Shown: one piece after another, positions 8,050-12,790 of the stretch | How the letters are laid out: every line of letters starts with the position of its first letter | How positions within the stretch are numbered: the stretch's first letter is position 1 | Assembly (NCBI GenBank): GCA_013812485.1 | Contig: JACCTJ010000060.1 | Location: 1-12,988, forward strand | Reading direction: 5' to 3' | From: Thermoleophilaceae bacterium | Lineage (GTDB): Bacteria > Actinomycetota > Thermoleophilia > Solirubrobacterales > Thermoleophilaceae | DNA length: 12,988 nucleotides | Notes under the pieces: generated by a model | The model's input: the letters and a program-made list of their open reading frames with translations, nothing else | Told to the model about the DNA's origin: nothing | Database searches by the model: none | Program-made: the position numbers and the translations under genes

Positions 8050-8055
8050 AAGCTA
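8050..8055 (-). promoter_or_regulatory. Putative -10 element for the SDR remnant
   Basis: On the minus strand 'CTAGCTTGCGC' is followed by GTG 8 nt after TAGCTT. It closely resembles 'CTAGCATGCGC' before the HxlR gene and supports GTG 8042 as the original start rather than the in-frame TTG at 8051, which would overlap the -10 box. Confidence 0.42.
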
Positions 8056-8204
8056 GCGCCCGCGCGCCATTCCGGCCGGCTTCGTGTGCGGGTCGGCCGC
8101 CTCTTACGAACGGTTTATCAGGAAGGTCTAGTAATCCGCTGGAGGCCGTCGGCGCGTACCTCGGATGAGAGTCGAGGAGCGCGGCGGCGACGCCGACCCG
8201 AAGC

Positions 8205-8210
8205 TATACT
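8205..8210 (+). promoter_or_regulatory. -10 box of the CMD-like gene
   Basis: TATACT is the best consensus -10 hexamer in the window. It predicts a transcript start at about 8217 and a leader of about 30 nt with AGAAGG (8232-8237) 8 nt before ATG 8246. No good -35 is seen, which often goes with control by a DNA-binding factor. Confidence 0.55.
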
Positions 8211-8223
8211 TACGACGCGTAAG
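8209..8223. promoter_or_regulatory. Palindromic operator-like site overlapping the -10 box
   Basis: CTTACG-ACG-CGTAAG is a perfect 6-bp inverted repeat with a 3-nt centre. Its first two bases are the last two of the -10 box and it covers the predicted transcription start, so a bound dimer would block polymerase. The HxlR-family protein encoded at 8963 is the obvious candidate binder, but that is inference from proximity. Confidence 0.5.
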
Positions 8224-8245
8224 CAACCCGCAGAAGGCTAAGCCC

Positions 8246-8809
8246 ATGAAGACTCAGGAGAGCAGGTTCCAAGTCCATGACGAGCTGACCGCCCCCGAGC
8301 GCAGCCTGCCCGTGCTGAAGGGCGCGGTCGCGGGCGGCGGACAGTTGCCCAACTTCGTGGGGGTGCTGGCGGGATCGCCGGCGTCGCTGCGGGCGTACGC
8401 GCGCTTTCGCTCCGAGCTGCGTCATGGTGCGCTTCCGCTCAAGACCCAGCAGCGCATCGCCCTCGCGGTGGCCGAGCACCAAGGCAGCGCCTACGCGCTC
8501 GCCACGCTCCTGCGTACCGCCCGCGAGGCCGGGCTCGCGCTCGACGAGATTGCCCGCGCCCGCAGCTTCGAGTCGGGCGAGGAGCACGAGGCGGCCATGC
8601 TGCGCTTCGTCCGCGGGCTCCTGGAGAGCGACGCGGTCCCGCCGCTGCACATCCACGAGGAGGCGCGCGAGGCCGGCTGGACCGACGAGCAGCTGCTCGA
8701 GGCCGTCTCTCACGTGGCGCTCAATCACTTCTCCAACCTGCTCACGCGTGCGGGCAACGTCCCGCTCGACGGGTCGGCCGAAGGCGCGCGCCTGCTCCAG
8801 GCCGCCTGA
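8246..8809 (+). CDS. Carboxymuconolactone decarboxylase/AhpD-like protein without the CxxC pair
   Basis: A 187-aa soluble all-helical protein of the CMD/AhpD-like superfamily. 'PNFVGVLAGSPASLRAYARF' followed by 'LPLKTQQRIALAVAEHQGSAYALATLLRTAREAGL' positions (about 64-98) matches the family core, and 'AGWTDEQLLEAVSHVALNHFSNLLTRAG' (about 145-172) matches its second half. AhpD-type members have Cys-x-x-Cys-x-x-x-His at this place; here the positions are Ser81, Ala84 and Leu88, so peroxidase/disulfide chemistry by that pair is impossible. Glu77 is retained. It may work like Cys-independent CMD members or as a binding protein; the substrate is unknown. ATG 8246 was chosen for AGAAGG 8 nt upstream and the promoter in front. 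It is divergent from the SDR remnant and followed by a long inverted repeat. Confidence 0.85.
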   Translation: MKTQESRFQVHDELTAPERSLPVLKGAVAGGGQLPNFVGVLAGSPASLRAYARFRSELRHGALPLKTQQRIALAVAEHQGSAYALATLLRTAREAGLALDEIARARSFESGEEHEAAMLRFVRGLLESDAVPPLHIHEEAREAGWTDEQLLEAVSHVALNHFSNLLTRAGNVPLDGSAEGARLLQAA

Positions 8810-8821
8810 GCTCGCCACAAA

Positions 8822-8885
8822 GGCCAAGCCTGCGGGCGGTCGCGCGGCTCCCCCCTCGCCGCGTGACCGCCGGCGGGCTTCGGCC
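8822..8885. terminator. Very long inverted repeat between the CMD-like and hxlR-family genes
   Basis: Left arm 8826-8847 pairs with right arm 8859-8880 over 22 positions: 19 Watson-Crick pairs, two G-U wobbles and one G-G mismatch. An 11-nt pyrimidine-rich loop (8848-8858) lies between. Beyond a one-base bulge (8881), GGCC 8822-8825 pairs with GGCC 8882-8885, giving about 26 paired positions. It starts 12 nt after the CMD-like stop, so a strong terminator is the simplest reading. A repeat element (REP/MITE-like) is the alternative. Confidence 0.6.
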
Positions 8886-8950
8886 AGTGGAGAGCCCCGG
8901 CGGAGGACGCGCGCTGTTGGTGGTTCTGCGCCGCCGCCCAGCCCACCGTC

Positions 8951-8956
8951 TAGCAT
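8951..8956 (+). promoter_or_regulatory. Putative -10 element giving a leaderless hxlR-family mRNA
   Basis: TAGCAT ends 6 nt before ATG 8963 ('CTAGCATGCGCCCATGG'), with no Shine-Dalgarno sequence. The spacing fits a transcript starting on the A of the start codon. Confidence 0.52.
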
Positions 8957-8962
8957 GCGCCC

Positions 8963-9340
8963 ATGGCCTTGCGCACGGCAGTCGCCACGGCTGAACGGCC
9001 GGCCGCGCGCGCACCCAGGCCGACCTCCGAGCGGGCCGCGTGCTGCGGCCTCTTCCACCGCGCGGTCGAGCTCGTCGGCAAGCGCTGGACCGGCGCCATC
9101 CTGAGCGTGCTGCTGGAGGGATCGCTGCGCTTCTCCGAGATCCGGGCGCTCGTGCCCGACATCTCCGACCGCCTCCTCTCCGAGCGCCTCAAGGAGCTCG
9201 AGGCCGAGGGCATCGTCGACCGCGAGGTCCTCGACGAGCACCCGATCGGCGTCGAGTACCGCCTCACCGCCAAGGGCGAGGCGCTCGCGCCGGCGGTCGC
9301 CGCGCTCAAGAGCTGGGCGGGCGACTGGCTCTGCGCCTGA
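8963..9340 (+). CDS. HxlR-family winged-helix transcriptional regulator
   Basis: A 125-aa DNA-binding protein. After a basic Ala/Pro-rich N-terminal tail (1-24), the HxlR core runs from about 27: 'CCGLFHRAVELVGKRWTGAI', recognition region 'LRFSEIRALVPDISDRLLSERLKELEAEG' (about 54-82, helix-turn-helix), wing 'GVEYRLTAKGEAL', and a C-terminal dimerisation helix to 'SWAGDWLCA'. HxlR proteins bind palindromes as dimers and many sense electrophiles or thiol stress through an N-terminal Cys at the place of Cys27/Cys28 here; redox sensing is therefore plausible but not shown. Neighbouring CMD-like and SDR genes are typical HxlR targets, and the palindrome at 8209-8223 is a candidate operator. A palindrome of that type is not found before its own gene. 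The ATG was chosen for the leaderless promoter arrangement. Confidence 0.92.
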   Translation: MALRTAVATAERPAARAPRPTSERAACCGLFHRAVELVGKRWTGAILSVLLEGSLRFSEIRALVPDISDRLLSERLKELEAEGIVDREVLDEHPIGVEYRLTAKGEALAPAVAALKSWAGDWLCA

Positions 9341-9384
9341 GCGGTCACCGAATCGCCGGAGAGCGGTGCGCCGGCCGGGCCGGT

Positions 9385-9390
9385 TAGCCT
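9385..9390 (+). promoter_or_regulatory. Putative -10 element for glnA
   Basis: TAGCCT in the context 'GGTTAGCCTTCGC' lies 47 nt before the glnA start, leaving room for a leader with a proper ribosome-binding site. The same words occur before the 2138 gene and, on the minus strand, before the 12438 lipoprotein gene. Confidence 0.45.
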
Positions 9391-9437
9391 TCGCGCTCGC
9401 CGCCCAACGTCCCGACGACCGCAGCCCAAGGAGCTCG

Positions 9438-10790
9438 ATGCCCGACCAGCCGCAGACCGCCGACGAGGTCATCGCCTTCGTCGAGGAGCACGACATCCGC
9501 TTCGTCCGGCTCTGGTTCACCGACATCCTCGGCCAGCTCAAGAGCTTCTCGGTCAACAAGTCGGAGCTCACCGACGCCTTCGAGGGCGGAATGGGCTTCG
9601 ACGGCTCATCGATCACCGGCTTCAACGCGATCGAGGAATCGGACATGATCGCCATGCCCGATCCCTCCACCTTCAAAGTGCTGCCCTGGCGGCCCGAGGC
9701 GAGCGGCGTGGCGCGAATGTTCTGCGACATCCAGACGCCGGAGCGAAAGCCCTACGAGGGTGACCCGCGCCACGTCCTGCGCCGAGCGCTCGAGCGCGCC
9801 GAGCGGATGGGCTTCGACGCCTTCAACGTCGGGCCCGAGCTCGAGTTCTTCTACTTCCGCTCCGCCCGCCCGGCCGACGGCGGTCCGCCGGAGATCCTCG
9901 ACGAGGGCGGCTACTTCGACCTGACCACGCTCGACGCGGGCTCCGACGTGCGCCGCGAGACCGTGCTCGCGCTCGAGCAGCTCGGCATCCACGTCGAGTA
10001 CACCCATCACGAGGTCGGGCCTTCCCAGCACGAGATCGACATGCGCTACGCCCCCGCCCTCAAGATGGCCGACGACTGCATGACCTACCGGATCACGGTC
10101 AAGGAGTACGCCATGAAGTACGGCTGGCACGCCACCTTCATGCCGAAGCCGCTGTTCGGCGAGAACGGGTCGGGCATGCACACTCACCAGTCGCTCTTCC
10201 GCGGCGAGCGCAACGCCTTCTACGACGCCGACGACCAGTACTTCCTCTCCGACGTGGGCAAGGCCTTCATCGCCGGCCAGCTGCGCCACGCCCGCGAGAT
10301 CTCCTCGATCTTCGCCCAGTGGGTCAACTCCTACAAGCGACTCGTGCCGGGCTACGAGGCGCCGGTCTACTGCGCATGGTCGCGCCGCAATCGCTCGGCG
10401 CTCGTCCGCGTGCCCCTGTACCACCCCGGCAAGGAGCAGGCTACGCGGATGGAGCTCCGCTGCCCCGATCCGGCCTGCAACCCCTACCTGACCTTCGCGG
10501 CCCTGCTCCAGGCCGGCCTCGAGGGGATCGAGCAGGGCTACGAGCTGCCCGAGCCGATGGAGAAGAACCTGTACCACCTCTCGCCCGACGAGCGTCGCCG
10601 GCTGGGGATCGAGCAGCTTCCCGAGACCCTCGGCGAGGCGGTCGAGCTGACGGCCGAGTCCGAGCTAGCCCTGCGCACCCTCGGCGAGCACATGTTCAAC
10701 CGCTTCGTCGAGATCAAGCGCAAGGAGTGGGACGACTACCGCGTCCAGGTGACGCCGTGGGAGCTCGATCGGTATATGGCCGTGCTGTAG
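9438..10790 (+). CDS. glnA: Type I glutamine synthetase (GlnA2-like)
   Basis: The 450-aa enzyme makes glutamine from glutamate, ammonia and ATP and forms the GS/GOGAT cycle with GltBD. The beta-grasp domain carries 'FDGSSITGFNAIEESDM' (Asp55). The catalytic domain has 'GPELEFF' (Glu134, Glu136), 'HHEVGPSQHEID' (Glu192, Glu199), 'GENGSGMHTHQSL' (His248), Glu307 in the flap, 'NRSALVRVP', and 'MELRCPDPACNPYLTFAA' (Glu339, Arg341). Length and the absence of the roughly 25-residue insertion place it with GSI-alpha, and much of it resembles mycobacterial GlnA2 ('DIRFVRLWFTD', 'QWVNSYKRLV'). The feedback Arg of Bacillus GSI-alpha (...FVRIEESDM) is Ala64 here. ATG 9438 was chosen for AAGGAG 4 nt upstream; longer in-frame starts from 9366 would precede the putative -10. 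Some actinobacterial GlnA2-type proteins act on polyamines, so the substrate is not wholly certain. Confidence 0.94.
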   Translation: MPDQPQTADEVIAFVEEHDIRFVRLWFTDILGQLKSFSVNKSELTDAFEGGMGFDGSSITGFNAIEESDMIAMPDPSTFKVLPWRPEASGVARMFCDIQTPERKPYEGDPRHVLRRALERAERMGFDAFNVGPELEFFYFRSARPADGGPPEILDEGGYFDLTTLDAGSDVRRETVLALEQLGIHVEYTHHEVGPSQHEIDMRYAPALKMADDCMTYRITVKEYAMKYGWHATFMPKPLFGENGSGMHTHQSLFRGERNAFYDADDQYFLSDVGKAFIAGQLRHAREISSIFAQWVNSYKRLVPGYEAPVYCAWSRRNRSALVRVPLYHPGKEQATRMELRCPDPACNPYLTFAALLQAGLEGIEQGYELPEPMEKNLYHLSPDERRRLGIEQLPETLGEAVELTAESELALRTLGEHMFNRFVEIKRKEWDDYRVQVTPWELDRYMAVL

Positions 10791-10817
10791 CAGGGGCGTG
10801 AGGCGTTCGCGGGAGGC

Positions 10818-10834
10818 CGTTCAACTGTTGAACG
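10818..10834. repeat. Palindrome after glnA
   Basis: CGTTCAA-CTG-TTGAACG is a perfect 7-bp inverted repeat with a 3-nt centre, 28 nt past the glnA stop. It could be a small hairpin or a protein-binding site; it is A/T-richer than its surroundings. Confidence 0.45.
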
Positions 10835-10848
10835 CAGGACTACCCGGT

Positions 10849-10868
10849 CCGCCCATTGATTCGGGCGG
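10849..10868. terminator. Hairpin in the glnA 3' intergenic region
   Basis: CCGCCC 10849-10854 pairs with GGGCGG 10863-10868 around an 8-nt loop, between glnA and the next gene. There is no T-tract, so termination is only a possibility. Confidence 0.35.
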
Positions 10869-10913
10869 CCAAGGCGCGAGGATGTCGGAGCTTCCCGGAG
10901 GGCCAAGCCCGCC

Positions 10914-10919
10914 TAGTTC
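10914..10919 (+). promoter_or_regulatory. Putative -10 element of the 10926 gene
   Basis: TAGTTC ends 6 nt before ATG 10926 ('CCTAGTTCGAGAACATG'), the same spacing as before the HxlR gene, again without a Shine-Dalgarno sequence at the right distance. Confidence 0.4.
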
Positions 10920-10925
10920 GAGAAC

Positions 10926-11255
10926 ATGTCCGAGATCAGCAACGAGCCAACGGGCGAAAGCGACCCCAGCCAACCGGGTTACTTGCTGCCTGACGCCGGT
11001 GCAGATTGGTCGAAGCGGCAGATCGAGGGCTTCCTGACCGACGTCTGCGCGGAGGTCTACGGGCTGGAGGCAGAGCGGCGCCAGACGAAGCGCATGATCT
11101 CTGGTGCGAGTGAGCTCGGGACCGGCGGGACCGGGGCCGAGGCGCTCTGGCGCCGGCACTGTGCACTCGAGAGCCGGCTGCAGAGTCTCGCTTCGGCGAG
11201 CGCGGGGCTTCGCGCACGGCTCGAGCTCCGCGCGCCGACCGGCTCGAGCGAGTGA
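10926..11255 (+). CDS. Small hypothetical protein with a C-terminal helical region
   Basis: A 109-aa soluble protein that I do not recognise. The N-terminal third is polar and probably disordered ('MSEISNEPTGESDPSQPG'). From about 28 an amphipathic helical region follows ('DWSKRQIEGFLTDVCAEVYG', 'LEAERRQTKRMIS'), then a Gly-rich turn ('LGTGGTGAE', about 64-72), then 'LWRRHCALESRLQSLASA' and 'LRARLELR', which look like a helix able to form a coiled coil. There is no signal peptide, membrane segment or metal motif; the two Cys residues are isolated. Support for it being real: a leaderless-type -10 before the ATG, an open frame of normal codon bias, and a strong hairpin starting 4 nt after the stop. 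Its position after glnA gives no firm hint of function. Confidence 0.65.
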   Translation: MSEISNEPTGESDPSQPGYLLPDAGADWSKRQIEGFLTDVCAEVYGLEAERRQTKRMISGASELGTGGTGAEALWRRHCALESRLQSLASASAGLRARLELRAPTGSSE

Positions 11256-11259
11256 CGAG

Positions 11260-11289
11260 CTCCCCGCCCTCCGCCAAGAGGACGGGGAG
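11260..11289. terminator. Strong hairpin after the 10926 gene
   Basis: Arms 11260-11271 and 11278-11289 pair at 11 of 12 positions (one C-A mismatch) around a 6-nt loop. It begins 4 nt after the stop codon and sits between convergent genes, so it can act on both strands. Confidence 0.65.
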
Positions 11290-11317
11290 AGGGCCCAGCC
11301 GCAGGTGAGGAAGCGCG

Positions 11318-11341
11318 AAGCCGCCTGGCTCAGGCGGGCTT
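11318..11341 (-). terminator. Hairpin over the stop codon of the first lipoprotein gene
   Basis: CCGCCTG 11321-11327 pairs with CAGGCGG 11331-11337 round a 3-nt loop, and AAG 11318-11320 pairs with CTT 11339-11341 after a one-base bulge. The TGA of the minus-strand gene (11330-11332) lies partly in the loop. Confidence 0.5.
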
Positions 11342-11758
11342 GACGCTGCGCACCCGCCACTCACCGCCCTGCTTGACGAGGAAGACGCTCGAGCTCTTCC
11401 CGTTCTGCTCCTTGATCGTGGCCTCGGCGTTGGAGGCGTCGCTGACGGTCACGTCATCGACCGTGATCTCCGCCTTGGGCGAGAAGACCTTGGCCTTCAC
11501 CTCCTCGGCGCAGCTGCCGCTCTTGGCTGAGGAGGTCACCGAGTCGGCCAGCTTCGGAGTGAAGATCTGATTGCAGATACGGGCGCCGTCGCCCTCGCGG
11601 CTCGCCGCCTGGAGGTCGGACATCACCTTACGGACGGCGGCCTCCTGGTCGCCACCTCCGCCACCTCCGCCACCTCCGCCGCCTCCGCCCGAGCCGCCGC
11701 ACCCGGCGAGGGCGACGAGGGCGGTGAGGGCCGCGAGGCTCTTGGTCCGGGATGGCAT
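11330..11758 (-). CDS. Small lipoprotein with a poly-glycine linker (paralogue A)
   Basis: A 142-aa predicted lipoprotein. 'MPSRTKSLAALTALVALAGC' is a signal peptide with lipobox LAGC, lipidated on Cys20, so the protein should sit on the outer face of the membrane. A linker of GGS plus 13 glycines follows, then a single alpha+beta domain (about 37-142): 'VMSDLQAASREGDGARICNQ', Cys62 and Cys83, which may form a disulfide, and a strand-rich ending 'SSVFLVKQGGEWRVRSVKPA' that recalls NTF2-like/DUF4878-type folds. Function unknown. Start chosen at ATG 11758 because AAGGAG lies at 11769-11774, 10 nt upstream, and the signal peptide begins there; upstream ATG 11842 would add 28 residues before the signal peptide. 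It is a clear paralogue of the protein encoded at 12007-12438. Confidence 0.85.
   Translation of the reverse strand: MPSRTKSLAALTALVALAGCGGSGGGGGGGGGGGGGDQEAAVRKVMSDLQAASREGDGARICNQIFTPKLADSVTSSAKSGSCAEEVKAKVFSPKAEITVDDVTVSDASNAEATIKEQNGKSSSVFLVKQGGEWRVRSVKPA
11652..11687 (-). repeat. 9-bp tandem repeat encoding poly-glycine
   Basis: Four tandem 9-bp units (CCACCTCCG three times, then CCGCCTCCG on the plus strand) encode 12 of the 13 consecutive glycines. Such repeats change length easily by slippage in multiples of 9 bp, which would alter the linker without breaking the frame. Confidence 0.85.
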
Positions 11759-11840
11759 CGAATCTCTTCTCCTTAACTGTGGGACACGAGTGAGGCGAGC
11801 GGTCGTCGGGCTGGCGCCTTCTTCCTGCGTCAGGACGGCC

Positions 11841-11846
11841 ACGCTA
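11841..11846 (-). promoter_or_regulatory. Possible -10 element for lipoprotein A
   Basis: On the minus strand 'TTGGTAGCGTGGCC' holds TAGCGT, 82 nt before the start codon. It is a weaker match to the TAGCnT motif seen elsewhere in the window. Confidence 0.25.
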
Positions 11847-11914
11847 CCAAGCCAGGCCTAGAGGTGGGCGTCTTCTTGTTCCTCACAACGTTGACCCTCA
11901 ACCTGAGGTCCCTG

Positions 11915-11986
11915 CTTCAAGGAGCGTGTCCGCGAGGCAAACGACGCCTTCTTCGAGGAGCGTGTCCTCGAAGGCAAACAACGCCT
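11915..11986. repeat. 36-bp imperfect tandem duplication with an internal hairpin
   Basis: Copy 1 (11915-11949) and copy 2 (11951-11986) share 'GGAGCGTGTCC', 'GGCAAAC' and 'ACGCCT' at a 36-bp period and differ at only a few positions. Copy 2 holds a perfect 9-bp stem, CTTCGAGGA (11951-11959) with TCCTCGAAG (11965-11973), around a GCGTG loop; copy 1 has the same stem with two mismatches. It lies downstream of lipoprotein gene B and upstream of A on the minus strand, so it may terminate or modulate read-through. There are no spacers, so it is not a CRISPR array. Confidence 0.7.
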
Positions 11987-12006
11987 ACAAGTAGAAGCGA
12001 GACCGC

Positions 12007-12438
12007 TTACGACGAGGGGTTCGGCCCCGGCTTGACCGCGTCGATCCGCCACGCTCCGGCCTGTTGGACGAGCATGAGAGTCGAGATCTTCCCGGTCTGC
12101 TCCCTGACCGTCGCCACGGCGCGGCCACCCTTGAACTGGACGTCGCGCCCGAGCGCGAGCTCGGCCTGTCGCGAGAACAGCTTCTCCTTTACCTCCTTCG
12201 CACAAGTCGTCTTGCTCGCGGCCTCGATGGATCGGGCGAGCCGGGTCGTGAAGATCTCGGTGCAGATCTGCTGTCCGTCCCCCCGGCGGCTCGCGGCTTG
12301 AAGGCTGTCCACGGTGTCGAGGACGCCTCGTTGCTGCGCCGAGACAGCGGGGGGCGCCTTCTTCTCCGAGCCGCTGCCACAGGCCCCGAGCGTCGCCGCG
12401 ATGGCGAAGGCGAGCAGGCCAGGCATCAGAACTCGCAT
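12007..12438 (-). CDS. Small lipoprotein (paralogue B)
   Basis: A 143-aa predicted lipoprotein: signal peptide 'MRVLMPGLLAFAIAATLGAC' with lipobox LGAC, lipidated Cys20, then a short Gly/Ser/Lys linker and the same domain as its neighbour. Shared landmarks include 'LQAASR.GDG', 'IC..IFT..LA.S', 'CA.EVK.K.FS', 'EQ.GK.S' and 'WR...VKP'; Cys59 and Cys79 match Cys62 and Cys83 of paralogue A. The long poly-Gly linker of A is missing. The start is set by AAGGAGG (12445-12451) 6 nt before ATG 12438, the best Shine-Dalgarno in this part. A 'GGTTAGCCTACG' promoter-like element lies 86 nt upstream. Tandem arrangement and sequence similarity show local duplication; no function can be assigned beyond an envelope location. 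Confidence 0.86.
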   Translation of the reverse strand: MRVLMPGLLAFAIAATLGACGSGSEKKAPPAVSAQQRGVLDTVDSLQAASRRGDGQQICTEIFTTRLARSIEAASKTTCAKEVKEKLFSRQAELALGRDVQFKGGRAVATVREQTGKISTLMLVQQAGAWRIDAVKPGPNPSS

Positions 12439-12790
12439 CTCTTCCCTCCTTGTTCGACGTGTTAGATCAGCTCAAGAGCGCCTCAAGCTTCAAGACGTGT
12501 GGCTCCGAGCCCAGTGAGCGCCGTAGGCTAACCCTCGCCCGCCTGCCGCATCCTCCTGCGCGCTCGGAGGCCTTTGCGGCCGGGGTTCGTCAGACGTCTC
12601 GCCAGCACTGCGGCAACGCCACGCACGTATCGAGCAGCGCCGGCCATTCGTTAGGCCCTTGACTCGCAGAACGTGTCAGGGCGTTCAGCGACTTGAACTC
12701 ATTCTGGCCGCCCGGCCCCTGTGCGCCGGCGTGCTCCGTGCGAATACTGAGGACATTCTGATCAACATTTACGAGGAAGAGGAGTTTGCG
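12439..12790. other. Intergenic region between lipoprotein B and the secreted protein gene
   Basis: About 350 bp between divergent genes. I see no convincing protein, tRNA or other RNA gene. It holds the lipoprotein B ribosome-binding site, a minus-strand -10-like element (12525-12530), and a stem-loop of two 5-bp stems (CCGCA 12546-12550 with TGCGG 12575-12579; CCTCC 12552-12556 with GGAGG 12566-12570). The part from about 12690 onward is less GC-rich and probably contains the promoter of the 12791 gene, but no clear -35/-10 pair could be chosen. Confidence 0.5.
12525..12530 (-). promoter_or_regulatory. Putative -10 element for lipoprotein B
   Basis: On the minus strand 'GGTTAGCCTACGGCG' contains TAGCCT and is nearly identical to the element before glnA. 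It implies a leader of roughly 80 nt. Confidence 0.4.

Noticed and set aside
8210..9730. A 506-codon minus-strand open frame across the CMD, hxlR and glnA genes
   Set aside because: It crosses three well-identified plus-strand genes and the long inverted repeat; no domain is recognisable.
11915..11986. A CRISPR array
   Set aside because: There are only two adjacent repeat copies with no spacer between them and no cas genes.
11858..12205. A minus-strand frame covering the 36-bp repeat with 'SRTRS' repeated
   Set aside because: It overlaps lipoprotein B in another frame and the residue repeat is just the DNA repeat read in frame; there is no ribosome-binding site.
12580..12600. A tRNA T-loop-like 'GGGGTTCGTC'
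   Set aside because: No acceptor stem, D-arm or anticodon arm can be built around it.
12450..12662. A 70-codon plus-strand open frame after lipoprotein B
   Set aside because: It has poor composition, no ribosome-binding site, and lies over the minus-strand promoter region; no recognisable motif.
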